The notes beneath the pieces are model-generated. The model had not been told where the DNA came from, did not search any database, and worked only from the letters and a program-made list of their open reading frames with translations. A program made the position numbers and the translations under genes. Below, piece by piece: positions 17,004 to 25,248 of a DNA stretch of 37,190 nucleotides (the first letter of the stretch is position 1; each line of letters opens with the position of its first letter). The stretch is taken from positions 1-37,190 of the forward strand of contig CAIUGT010000005.1 in assembly GCA_903898755.1 (NCBI GenBank), read 5' to 3'. The DNA comes from an uncultured bacterium. Its GTDB lineage: Bacteria > Planctomycetota > Phycisphaerae > Phycisphaerales > SM1A02.

Positions 17004-18176
17004 ATGAATCAGAAAAAAAGTTGGACCATTCCATTTCTGATTTTGTTTGCGTGGTCCATGTCAACAATCGCAAAGGCCCAGGAAGTCAGCATCACGCTTC
17101 AATCTGGCGAAGTGATTCGCGGCACGTTGATCAGCGAAATCAACGGCGTGGTTGAAATCAATCATGCAATCCTGGGAGATTTGAAAATCAAACGCGATTT
17201 GATCACAAGCATTTCGCCCATTTCTACAACTGAATCCAATCCCTCTTCAAAAACACCAACTCCCGTTTCCACATCCCAGCGTCACGCGCTCACAGATTTC
17301 ACCAACCCAAATACCGCCAACGAATCCATGCCAACTTCCACCGCTCCAAACGATGTCGACGCATTGGCAAGTCGATCCGTTGCGCACGCGGGCACCTCGC
17401 GTTATTTTTATAACAACTCAACTGGCGCGCTGGATAAGGGAAGTTTGCTGCGCACTCAACCCGCGCATGTTGAACCAACCGTTGCCCCAATTGCAAAGAA
17501 CCCTTCCGATTGGAAAGGCCAAGTTGAATTGAACGCCACATTTGTTTCCGCCGACAACACGCAATTGGATTTACGAACCGCGGCACAAGCCGTGCACGAA
17601 ACAGACAACGACCGATTCAAGGCCTACGCCGAGTATTACTTGCGAACGCTTTCCACAAGCGGTTCGGGAATTGGGTCCGTCACTGACAACAACTTGCTGA
17701 CCAACATCACGTACGACTATTTCCTAAATCCAACTCCGTGGTTGTGGTTTACCAAGGGCCAATACCAATATGACGCGAATCAAGGTTGGGAAAATAGGCT
17801 TCAAGCTTGGGGCGGAATGGGATATCGTTTTTTCGACAACCCAAATTTTTTATTGCTCACTGGAAAACTTGGATTAGGCGCGACGCATGAATTTGGTGGC
17901 GTCGACACCACGCAACCAAGCGGCTACGCGGAAATTGCGCTGGGATGGCAAATTAGCGAACGGCAAAAATTATCATTGTCCACCTACATCGCTCCCGACC
18001 TCTCCAATTTCGAAAATTATTTTGTGCAAACCCGATTTGAGTGGAGCATGAAGTTGGATATTTTCAGCGGATTGAGTTTGATCACCGGTCTGCGAAATGA
18101 TTATCAAAGTCAACCTGCCAGCAATTCCAATGGCAACGATTTTCGCGGATACGCGGGCTTGAAATTGGAATTTTAA
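17004..18176 (+). CDS. DUF481-type outer-membrane protein, first of a tandem pair
   Basis: 390 residues. A signal peptide occupies residues 1-25 (LILFAWSMSTIAKAQ). A short beta-rich N-terminal domain follows (VSITLQSGEVIRGTLI; VVEINHAILGDLKIKRDLI). A Ser/Thr/Pro linker spans about 75-165, and a C-terminal DUF481-like beta-barrel starts at KGQVELNATFVSADNTQLDL, with alternating aromatic strands to the end (GYAGLKLEF). The C-terminal Phe is typical of barrel proteins inserted by the BAM machinery. DUF481 proteins are outer-membrane proteins of uncertain function, some linked to salt or alkaline stress. It is about two-thirds identical by eye to the next gene over the barrel, with a different linker, so the pair is a tandem duplication. 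Confidence 0.85.
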   Translation: MNQKKSWTIPFLILFAWSMSTIAKAQEVSITLQSGEVIRGTLISEINGVVEINHAILGDLKIKRDLITSISPISTTESNPSSKTPTPVSTSQRHALTDFTNPNTANESMPTSTAPNDVDALASRSVAHAGTSRYFYNNSTGALDKGSLLRTQPAHVEPTVAPIAKNPSDWKGQVELNATFVSADNTQLDLRTAAQAVHETDNDRFKAYAEYYLRTLSTSGSGIGSVTDNNLLTNITYDYFLNPTPWLWFTKGQYQYDANQGWENRLQAWGGMGYRFFDNPNFLLLTGKLGLGATHEFGGVDTTQPSGYAEIALGWQISERQKLSLSTYIAPDLSNFENYFVQTRFEWSMKLDIFSGLSLITGLRNDYQSQPASNSNGNDFRGYAGLKLEF

Positions 18177-18383
18177 GTTCACGGCTTCTCAATTTCAAAG
18201 CCTATGCACAAATTGGTCGCGGTTATTTATTTTTGTAAATGTCATTGCGCACAACACACCCGAAGAAAGCCTTGCTATCTTCTGTAAAGAATTCTGAACC
18301 TCTGCAACCGATGGCTTCGGGGCTCTCATCACGCGTATCAAACTGTTCACTGACTGATTCCGCCACTGTTTAAAGGAAAGAAA

Positions 18384-19541
18384 ATGAGCAAACTCTACAA
18401 CTGCGCTTTCGGTTGTTTCATAGTACTTTCAGCCGCTTTTTCAACCATCGCCATGGCCGATGAAGTTCTGATCACGTTGCAATCTGGCGACGTGATCCGC
18501 GGCACGCTGATCAGCGATGCCAACGGAGTCGTTGAGATCAAGCATCCAAATTTGGGCGACTTGAAAATCAAGCGCGAATCCATTACCAAAATGGTTCCAG
18601 CACCCGCCGTGCCCAACGACCCCACCGCAAAGACAACTCCGCCCGCACCTGCGGACGCTGCTGCTGCAACAACCGCAACACCGCCCGCCGCCGGGAGTGT
18701 TGCCGCAACCACCGCTCCAGCAACGGCACCCGCGCCTGCTCCCGTACCTGCAACTCCCGCGCCAGCCACGCCGCCTGCGCCCGCCGCCGAAGGAGCTCAA
18801 CCCGCAAAGCCGCTAGACATAGTTGGAATATTGCAGACCGCTCCGCCCGCCGAAGATCCAAACGCTCCCAAGTGGAAAGGCCAAGTCGAACTCAACGCAA
18901 CTTTTGTCTCCGCCGACAATACGCAGCTTGACATGCGCGCCGCCGCGCAGGCTACGCGTGAAACCATCGACGACAAGTTAAAGGCCTACGCGGAGTATTA
19001 CCTGAAGACCTTGGCCAATTCCGGCGCCTCCGGTTTCGGCGATGTGACCGACAACAATTTGCTCACCAACGTCACCTATGACCGATTTCTGAATCCAACA
19101 AAGTGGTTGTGGTTCGGCAAGGCGCAGTATCAATATGACGTGAATCAAGGCTGGGAAAACCGAATTCAAGCATGGGGTGGAATTGGATACCGTTTTTATG
19201 AGGATCCCAAAGGCTTCTCACTCACAGGCAAACTTGGATTGGGTGCCACGCATGAATTTGGAAGCTCCGACATTACCGAGCCCAACGGCTACGCGGAAAT
19301 TGCGCTGGCGTGGCAACTGAGCGATCGACAAAAATTAAACTTGTCCTCATACATTTCTCCAGACCTTGCCAATATTGAAAACTTTTTCGTGCAGACCCGC
19401 TTGGAATGGAGCATGAAACTTGACATATTCAGTGGCTTAAGTCTGGTGGCTGGCTTGCGCGATGATTATCAAAGTCAACCAGCCGACAACGCAACTGGAA
19501 ATGATTTCCGTGGCTACGCCGGTTTGAAACTGGAATTTTAA
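18384..19541 (+). CDS. DUF481-type outer-membrane protein, second of a tandem pair
   Basis: 385 residues with a Shine-Dalgarno-like AAGGAAAG just before the ATG. The layout is as in the upstream paralogue: signal peptide 1-25 (ending SAAFSTIAMA-DE), the N-terminal beta domain (VLITLQSGDVIRGTLI), an Ala/Pro/Thr linker from about 75 to 150 that is longer in Pro-Ala repeats than its sister, then the barrel starting KGQVELNATFVSADNTQLDM and ending in Phe. The linker may span the periplasm or peptidoglycan. The 207-bp gap before it contains no clear terminator. mscL starts 29 bp downstream, so the two may share a transcript, which would fit an osmotic or envelope-stress theme; that link is inference. 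Confidence 0.85.
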   Translation: MSKLYNCAFGCFIVLSAAFSTIAMADEVLITLQSGDVIRGTLISDANGVVEIKHPNLGDLKIKRESITKMVPAPAVPNDPTAKTTPPAPADAAAATTATPPAAGSVAATTAPATAPAPAPVPATPAPATPPAPAAEGAQPAKPLDIVGILQTAPPAEDPNAPKWKGQVELNATFVSADNTQLDMRAAAQATRETIDDKLKAYAEYYLKTLANSGASGFGDVTDNNLLTNVTYDRFLNPTKWLWFGKAQYQYDVNQGWENRIQAWGGIGYRFYEDPKGFSLTGKLGLGATHEFGSSDITEPNGYAEIALAWQLSDRQKLNLSSYISPDLANIENFFVQTRLEWSMKLDIFSGLSLVAGLRDDYQSQPADNATGNDFRGYAGLKLEF

Positions 19542-19570
19542 TTTCATAAACTTATTCAAAAGGAACTCAC

Positions 19571-19933
19571 ATGAAAATTATCGAAGAATTCAAAGCGTTT
19601 GCGGTGAAAGGCAATGCCATGGACTTGGCCGTCGGCGTCATCATTGGCGCGGCGTTTGGAAAAATCGTGAACTCAATCGTGCAAGACCTGATCAATCCGA
19701 TCGTGGGCATGCTGATTGGCGGCGTTGACTTGTCGCGCTTTCAAGTGGTGCTGAAGAAAGCCGTCGTGGCGGATCCCGCGGCCAATATCACCGCGGCGCC
19801 TGAAGTGGCCATCAAGATTGGTTCATTCCTGAACATGTGCATTGAGTTCTTCATTGTGGCGTGGGCAGTGTTTCTGTTGGTCAAGGGCTTGAACAAAATC
19901 GCCAATATGAAGCCGCAATTGCCTAAATTATAA
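19571..19933 (+). CDS. mscL: Large-conductance mechanosensitive channel MscL
   Basis: 120 residues with a good Shine-Dalgarno site (AAGGAACTC then ATG). The N-terminus MKIIEEFKAFAVKGNAMDLA and TM1 (VGVIIGAAFGKIVNSIVQDL, the pore-lining helix) are characteristic, followed by NPIVGMLIGGVDLS, a periplasmic loop and TM2 (NMCIEFFIVAWAVFLLVKGLN). MscL opens under membrane tension to release solutes during hypo-osmotic shock and assembles as a pentamer in the inner membrane. It is shorter than the E. coli protein (136 residues): the cytoplasmic C-terminal helix is reduced to about a dozen residues (KIANMKPQLPKL). It follows the DUF481 gene closely. Confidence 0.97.
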   Translation: MKIIEEFKAFAVKGNAMDLAVGVIIGAAFGKIVNSIVQDLINPIVGMLIGGVDLSRFQVVLKKAVVADPAANITAAPEVAIKIGSFLNMCIEFFIVAWAVFLLVKGLNKIANMKPQLPKL

Positions 19934-20063
19934 TTACGGTCCAAACCTAAATACAAACCCAAAAACGATTGTTATTGAACTCATTTCGCAATTTCGAAAA
20001 TAATTTTTTCTTAAATTTAGAATTTTCCACGCATGAAGATTCAATTTCTGTAAAGATTCCGTT

Positions 20064-21269
20064 ATGCCGCGCCGTGCACTACCAACCTCCGAACCCTTGC
20101 TTGAAGAATGCAGGACTGCCATGCAAACATTGCAAGGTGCGTTGTTGGCACTTATCAAGGCTTGCGGTGCCGAGCAAGACCATGCCTTCTCCCTTTCACA
20201 GCGACTGAACATTGATAAAAGTTTGGCGTGGCGCATTGTGCGTTTCGCCAAGGAACACGATGTAAACCAAGCGGTTGAATATCTCCCAGGTGATTCGGGG
20301 CTGAACATATTCATCAACAAATGTCAACGCGGCTCTTCAACGCGTGACGCAACCCAAATCGCCCAGCAGGCCACCGCTGAATTAAGTTCTCTTGCCAAGC
20401 GTGTGGGCGGAAGCCGCAACGCATTTAAAAATATATTGTTGCAAAGCGGAACAAGTCCCGCGCGCTCCATGTCGCAAATCGCGCTGCGCAAGCAGGCGTT
20501 TATGGCCAATGAAGCCATTTGGGGAATTCGCGCAAGCGTGCGTTGGAGATGTTGGATTCAGTTTCCCGCCAAGAACCCAGCCCATGTTGATGTTGTGAGT
20601 GGCGACGCTTTTATTGGCCTCACTCGCTTGCGCAGCAATGCGAGCTGGCCACTTATTCAACGCACACTTTTTAAATACGACAATACAGATGTCAAACATT
20701 TGATTTCAGTTTCAAGTGCGATAGATAAAAAGAGCAGCAACGAATTTCCGCTGCTCAGTGCGTTTAGCACATTGACCCCATCTCAATTAATAAGGCTGCA
20801 AACCCCAAATAAAATCACTTGGTCTTTGCCCATGGGCTCGGTTGGCAAAGAAGCCGCCACCGACCTTTTCTTTGCTGAACTCTCCCATAATGAATTTCCG
20901 GAACCCGTGGCCACGCTCACTCGACTGGATTTGCCCGTGGAAGAAGCCGTGGTTGATATTTTTCTACACAACTCGCTGCTGAAAGAAACTCCCATGCACG
21001 CTTTCTTGTTCAACTGCATGACTGGTGGCGGCATGGGTGTTCCAGAGCCAAACCGCGAAAGCGATCGCATGCCACTGATTGAATCGGTGGAAGCGTTGCC
21101 GCAGGCGCATCACTGGCCTGTGAAATCCATTTCCATGTACAGCGACGTGACAGAAACTTTATTCAAGGCACAACCATTTGCGCAAAGTGAATTCACGCTG
21201 CACCGCATCAGCATTAAATATCCAGCCATTCCCACAGCGCTGGTCATGAAACTGTCCGACAAGATATAA
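20064..21269 (+). CDS. Hypothetical protein with possible N-terminal helix-turn-helix
   Basis: 401 residues, not recognised. Residues about 15-60 are helical, with a segment (FSLSQRLNIDKSLAWRIVRFAKE) that reads like a helix-turn-helix. The central and C-terminal parts mix helices and strands with no signal peptide or membrane segment, so it is probably cytoplasmic. A glycine patch NCMTGGGMGVPEPNRESDR occurs in the last quarter. It starts 130 bp after mscL on the same strand and converges with the methyltransferase gene. It could be a DNA-binding regulator, but that rests on the one helical segment. Confidence 0.7.
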   Translation: MPRRALPTSEPLLEECRTAMQTLQGALLALIKACGAEQDHAFSLSQRLNIDKSLAWRIVRFAKEHDVNQAVEYLPGDSGLNIFINKCQRGSSTRDATQIAQQATAELSSLAKRVGGSRNAFKNILLQSGTSPARSMSQIALRKQAFMANEAIWGIRASVRWRCWIQFPAKNPAHVDVVSGDAFIGLTRLRSNASWPLIQRTLFKYDNTDVKHLISVSSAIDKKSSNEFPLLSAFSTLTPSQLIRLQTPNKITWSLPMGSVGKEAATDLFFAELSHNEFPEPVATLTRLDLPVEEAVVDIFLHNSLLKETPMHAFLFNCMTGGGMGVPEPNRESDRMPLIESVEALPQAHHWPVKSISMYSDVTETLFKAQPFAQSEFTLHRISIKYPAIPTALVMKLSDKI

Positions 21270-21332
21270 TTTTGCCCATTTTTAATTCTTGGTGACGAAT
21301 CAATAGTTCGCATGCTGCGACAATGCCCTACG

Positions 21333-21440
21333 CCACCAACCATCAAATTATTTTTTCAAATCTCTATGCGTGATCAATGGGCACCACCAACGCTTACACT
21401 ATTTTTTCTGATCTCTATGCGTGATCAATGGGCGCCACCA
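21333..21440. repeat. 51-bp tandem duplication at the methyltransferase 3' end
   Basis: Two 51-bp units (21333-21383 and 21384-21434) each contain CCACCAAC, a T-rich run and TCTCTATGCGTGATCAATGG; a third partial copy begins at 21435. The second unit contains the stop codon and the last codons of the minus-strand methyltransferase; the first unit lies just beyond the stop as a duplicate of the gene end. Confidence 0.9.
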
Positions 21441-23216
21441 TGCCCACAACGCCGCGCGCTCTTCTTGAGCAACTTCGCTGGCCTCCATGGCAAGCCATGC
21501 AAATTCGTCAATGCGTTTCTCGCGCGCGTCACCAACGGTGTGATGCAATTTCTCAAGCACATCGGCGGCGCGATTCCACGCCGAGATATTTGTTGGCAGC
21601 GGCAACGCGGCGATTTGCTTGGCCGACAATTTCAACGCGTGTGGTGAAAGCCCCGCGCCCGCGTGTCGCCACCACGCCTCCGCGCTTGTGGCGGGCGAAA
21701 GCACAACCGCAAGAATGCGCCATAAATCAGCACGTTTATGCGGCACAACGCGAATCAACGGAACGCTTGGCGCCATGTGGCCGGTCGTGTCCACCACCGC
21801 TTCAAGCGCCTTGGTCTGCACGGCAACCAACACCTTGGGCCGCTTGGCATCGGCCAGCCAATCCTTCATATATGGATCGTCCGCAATCGCGCGCTCATTC
21901 GCCTCCGGGTGCTTCCACACTTTTCCAAGCAAGCGCACGGGTCGATCACCCCACATGCAATGCGCCCAATCAATCAAGCCCGTGGTGACAATACGAAGAC
22001 CGTGGGAACTTTTTGAATCTTTGATGGCGCCACGCAGGCCGTAATACTGATCGCGGAAATCCGCGGCCACGCGCGCGCGATCACCAATCACGCCGTGCGG
22101 ACGCTGCTTCATGCGCGGAACACCGGCGTGCGCCGCCATGGCCGCGCTCCATCTTCCTTGCCACGCAGACCACGGCAAAGTCAACGCGGGCGAAGGCAAC
22201 ACGCGCAGTGAATGTCCGTGATTTTTTCGCACCGCATGGTGCGCGATACCAGTGGACGCAATTCCAGTCGCCGCGCGCAACGCATGCTTACTTTTTACCT
22301 GTGCACCAGATTTTTTCACGGAGCTTCCAGCGTTCACGGCTCCCCTACTTTGCAAACTTGCAAACGCAAGTATGGCAACATGCGTTGACGCGCTGGCCCA
22401 GCGTTGGCGTTCAAAGTAAATGCATTCAAGTTGCGCCAGTTTGCCAACGCCCTCACGCACCAAGTGCGCATGCGCGGCGGACAACACGCTGACTGGTTCA
22501 ATCATGGCCATGCGACCACCAGGCTTCAGTGCTTGCGCGCCCAACAATAAAAACGCGCTTGCCATGTCGGCGTATCCGCGCACCGCGCCGTCAAAACGCT
22601 CCACAAGTTTCTGCGCGCGCCGGCGATTCACAACGGTGGCGCCAATCAATTGATTCAGAAACGGCGGATTTCCAAGCACAATGTCGAACGCCCCCTGAAG
22701 ATTTTTTTCAAAGAGCGCGTCGCCCATCCGCACTTGCCGCGACAGTTGGCGCGTGGCCGCGGGCGACAAACGCAGAAAGTGAGCCAGCCTTGTGCGCGCA
22801 ATGGACACCGCGATTGGATCAATGTCAACGCCGTGCATGGCGCTCGCAATGGCAGTCTTGGAGCACCCCGCGCGAACCAACTCGCGCGCGGCAGCAATGA
22901 GAAGATTTCCGCTGCCGCAGGCCGGGTCCAAAATAGTTGGGCACGCACGCGGAGCACGCTCTTTCAACCATGGCTTCAGTGAAAGTTCCACCAGCACATC
23001 CGCCAAAATCATCGGCGTGTAAAAGGCGCCAAGCTGCTTGCGACGACGCGAAGTTTTTTTACTTTCTGCACCCACGCGCCCCAACGACGACTCATACGAG
23101 ACAGACAACCACTCTTGATCGTCACCAGTTTTAAATTGCGCGGCGCTCGCCGATGTCCTTGGCATGCGCGTGCAATCTATTCGCTGGCGCAACATTGTGC
23201 AGCATGATTCGAGCAT
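21399..23216 (-). CDS. Adenine-specific DNA methyltransferase, Eco57I/TaqI-like
   Basis: 605 residues from the ATG at 23216; ATGs at 23195 and 23165 are also possible. QLGAFYTP near residue 61 is followed by the AdoMet-binding motif I DPACGSGN (97-104). An acidic motif II region follows (GVDIDPIAV), then the catalytic motif IV NPPF (183-186) typical of N6-adenine amino-methyltransferases. The C-terminal half would hold the target-recognition region, as in TaqI/Eco57I-type enzymes (LRGAIKDSKSSHGLRIVTTG; VWKHPEANERAIADDPYMKDW). No nuclease domain or restriction gene is seen beside it, so it may be a solitary enzyme with a regulatory or protective role. The recognition sequence cannot be read. 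The 3' end lies in a 51-bp tandem duplication. Confidence 0.85.
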   Translation of the reverse strand: MLESCCTMLRQRIDCTRMPRTSASAAQFKTGDDQEWLSVSYESSLGRVGAESKKTSRRRKQLGAFYTPMILADVLVELSLKPWLKERAPRACPTILDPACGSGNLLIAAARELVRAGCSKTAIASAMHGVDIDPIAVSIARTRLAHFLRLSPAATRQLSRQVRMGDALFEKNLQGAFDIVLGNPPFLNQLIGATVVNRRRAQKLVERFDGAVRGYADMASAFLLLGAQALKPGGRMAMIEPVSVLSAAHAHLVREGVGKLAQLECIYFERQRWASASTHVAILAFASLQSRGAVNAGSSVKKSGAQVKSKHALRAATGIASTGIAHHAVRKNHGHSLRVLPSPALTLPWSAWQGRWSAAMAAHAGVPRMKQRPHGVIGDRARVAADFRDQYYGLRGAIKDSKSSHGLRIVTTGLIDWAHCMWGDRPVRLLGKVWKHPEANERAIADDPYMKDWLADAKRPKVLVAVQTKALEAVVDTTGHMAPSVPLIRVVPHKRADLWRILAVVLSPATSAEAWWRHAGAGLSPHALKLSAKQIAALPLPTNISAWNRAADVLEKLHHTVGDAREKRIDEFAWLAMEASEVAQEERAALWAWWRPLITHRDQKK

Positions 23217-23261
23217 TTACATTGCCTGACATCGCCGCGAATATCAATCAAGTCCGCCTCA

Positions 23262-24272
23262 CTACACCACAAATCCATTTGGAAATGGATCGCTTGGATC
23301 CAGTGTCCACGTGGCCTCACCCATCACCCATGCGCGGCCAGTAATGGTTGGAATAATCGCGTCAAGCGAGCCCACTTTGGTGCGCTCAAGAATGCGGCCC
23401 ACAAATTGCGAACCAATCCACGACTCATTGATCAAACTTTCGCCAATGTCAATTTGTCCGCGCGCGCTCATTTGAGCCAACCGCGCGCAGGTTCCTGTTC
23501 CACATGGTGACCGATCGAACCAGCCTGGATGAATCGCCATTGCGTTGCGCCAATGCAATCGGCCCTGCGCTCCTGGCGCGATGAAATCAACGTGATGACA
23601 CGCTGTGATATTTGAATTCTCTGGATGCACTGGACAATTCTGATCATTGATTGCTTTGGAAATGGCAAGACCTAGATTGAGCAACTTCTGCCCGTTCTCT
23701 TTTTCAAACGCCAAGCCCACGCGTTCAATTGGAACAATGGCGTAAAAATTTCCTCCATACGCCATGTCATATTGCAACTCACCCAAGCCGGGCACCCGCA
23801 CTGTTTGATCAAGCCCAAGACAAAATGATGCGACATTGGTCAATGTCACGTTCTTGGCGCGGCGATTTTCTACGGCCACCTCCACTACCACCAAGCCCGC
23901 CGGCGTGTCCAATCGAATGGTGGTCACTGGCTCAACAATGTTCACCAATTTCTTTTCAACAAGCGCCGTGGCCACGCCAATGGTTCCATGGCCGCACATG
24001 GGCAGGCACCCTGAAACTTCGATGTAGAGAACTCCCCAATCGGCGTCGGGTCTGGTGGACTTTTGTAAAATAGCTCCGCTCATTGCGCCATGGCCGCGCG
24101 GCTCAAACATAAGCCACTTGCGCAAATGATCCATATTTGCCTGAAAATAGGCGCGCTTCTCAAACATGGTGGCGCCAGGAATTTCGCCAATTCCAGAAAG
24201 CACAATCCGAGTTGGCATGCCCATGGTGTGAGTTTCAACCGTGGTCACAGAGCGCGAATAGTTGTTCATCAT
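23262..24272 (-). CDS. 4-hydroxyproline epimerase / proline racemase family enzyme
   Basis: 336 residues from the paired ATGs at 24272; a longer reading to 24329 has no support. Both catalytic Cys of the family are present: Cys93 in MCGHGTIG and Cys257 in DRSPCGTGTCA. These act as the acid/base pair that inverts the alpha carbon without a cofactor; the related trans-3-hydroxyproline dehydratases lack one of them. GHGTIG at the first site is what I recall for 4-hydroxyproline 2-epimerases rather than proline racemases, so trans-4-hydroxyproline is the likelier substrate. None of the later enzymes of hydroxyproline breakdown (amino-acid oxidase, deaminase, dehydrogenase) are beside it. Cytoplasmic, probably dimeric. 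Confidence 0.9.
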   Translation of the reverse strand: MMNNYSRSVTTVETHTMGMPTRIVLSGIGEIPGATMFEKRAYFQANMDHLRKWLMFEPRGHGAMSGAILQKSTRPDADWGVLYIEVSGCLPMCGHGTIGVATALVEKKLVNIVEPVTTIRLDTPAGLVVVEVAVENRRAKNVTLTNVASFCLGLDQTVRVPGLGELQYDMAYGGNFYAIVPIERVGLAFEKENGQKLLNLGLAISKAINDQNCPVHPENSNITACHHVDFIAPGAQGRLHWRNAMAIHPGWFDRSPCGTGTCARLAQMSARGQIDIGESLINESWIGSQFVGRILERTKVGSLDAIIPTITGRAWVMGEATWTLDPSDPFPNGFVV

Positions 24273-24651
24273 GATTTCATAAAGGTGGAAAGAATTTTTT
24301 TCATGTCGGCGCGCACCAAATCTTCGCAAAAGCGATCCGTTGTGAACGACTTCATTTGTTTCATACCAACGTTGGCTTGCGCGAATAAATTAGATTCTGT
24401 GACACACTTCCGATCCTGTATCACAGTCTATTGAATCGCAAGCTACAAGGCGCGTGCAATTCAATCGGCGGTCTGACTGGTTCACGTGGTTCTGCCGACA
24501 CGATTTATGCCGCTGCACAACTGCGCTGACAAATGAAATTCTTCATATGTCCATGCCTCCGCAACTGTAGAATGCAAATGTGTGACTTCACCCATTTCTA
24601 CTGCTGCTACTACTGTTGCTGTGACTGATGCTATGGTTGAAATCACCTATT
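24273..24651. other. 379-bp non-coding stretch between epimerase start and tRNA gene
   Basis: No convincing coding region was seen on either strand. It should contain the promoters of the epimerase (leftward) and of the tRNA (rightward). The only structured element noticed is the inverted repeat at 24397-24426. A CTG/CTA-rich short run (CTACTGCTGCTACTACTG) lies just before the tRNA at about 24599-24616. Confidence 0.5.
24397..24426. promoter_or_regulatory. Inverted repeat, possible operator upstream of the epimerase
   Basis: CTGTGA (24397-24402) and TCACAG (24421-24426) are perfect inverted half-sites separated by 18 bp, about 125 bp upstream of the epimerase start. The same region can also be read as imperfect direct repeats (CTGTGACACA and CTGTATCACA). 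A binding protein is not identified. Confidence 0.3.
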
Positions 24652-24724
<73 letters not shown>

Positions 24725-24729
24725 TTGAT

Positions 24730-24758
24730 GCGCGGAACACAGCCGCGTTTTCTTTTTT
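24730..24758 (+). terminator. Intrinsic terminator after tRNA-Gly
   Basis: CGCGG (24731-24735) and CCGCG (24743-24747) form a short GC stem with a 7-base loop, followed by TTTTCTTTTTT (24748-24758). A flanking G/T pair extends the stem. It directly follows the tRNA and precedes the DUF1801-like gene. Confidence 0.75.
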
Positions 24759-24822
24759 GCGCCCCACCTCCAGCCGGGGCAAAGACGTAAAAATTTCAAT
24801 GGCCTATTAGAATTTCAATCCC

Positions 24823-25188
24823 ATGCCCACGCCAAAATTCAAATCAGTGAATGAATATCTTGCCGCGCATGACGCCGTAAAATCCAAGACTCTCAAGTCC
24901 GTGATTGATTTCATCCTTGCCGAGTTTCCAGAACTAGAATCCAAAATTTCTTGGAACGTTCCAACTATCCACCGCAATGGAAAGTATGTGTTTGGTGTGG
25001 CGGCCTACAAGCATCATCTCACACTGGCTCCGTGGAGCACCACCATCATTGAAAACTTTCAGCGGCGACTAGAAAAGTATGTCGTGTTTAAAAACTGTTT
25101 TCAGATTCCAGTGGATTGGGCGATCGATAAAAAATTAGTGAAGGACTTGGTGCGTGCGCGCTTGGCTGAGTTGGATTTGCCTATGTAA
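24823..25188 (+). CDS. DUF1801-like (YdhG/frataxin-like fold) protein
   Basis: 121 residues, cytoplasmic. The pattern NEYLAAHDAVKSKTLKSVIDFILAEFPELESKISWNVPTIHRNGKYVFGVAAYKHHLTLAPW is characteristic of the DUF1801/YdhG family: a helix ending in a (P/E)xxESKISWNxP segment, then a strand carrying the central aromatic residues. Members have a compact fold sometimes compared with frataxin and no firmly assigned reaction. The gene lies about 65 bp after the tRNA terminator and converges with the P-loop kinase-like gene. The length is typical. Confidence 0.8.
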   Translation: MPTPKFKSVNEYLAAHDAVKSKTLKSVIDFILAEFPELESKISWNVPTIHRNGKYVFGVAAYKHHLTLAPWSTTIIENFQRRLEKYVVFKNCFQIPVDWAIDKKLVKDLVRARLAELDLPM

Positions 25189-25248
25189 GTTGGCTTTGCA
25201 AACCTCACCACCCCACTGCAACAACCCAAGCAACTCATCCGTCGAATG

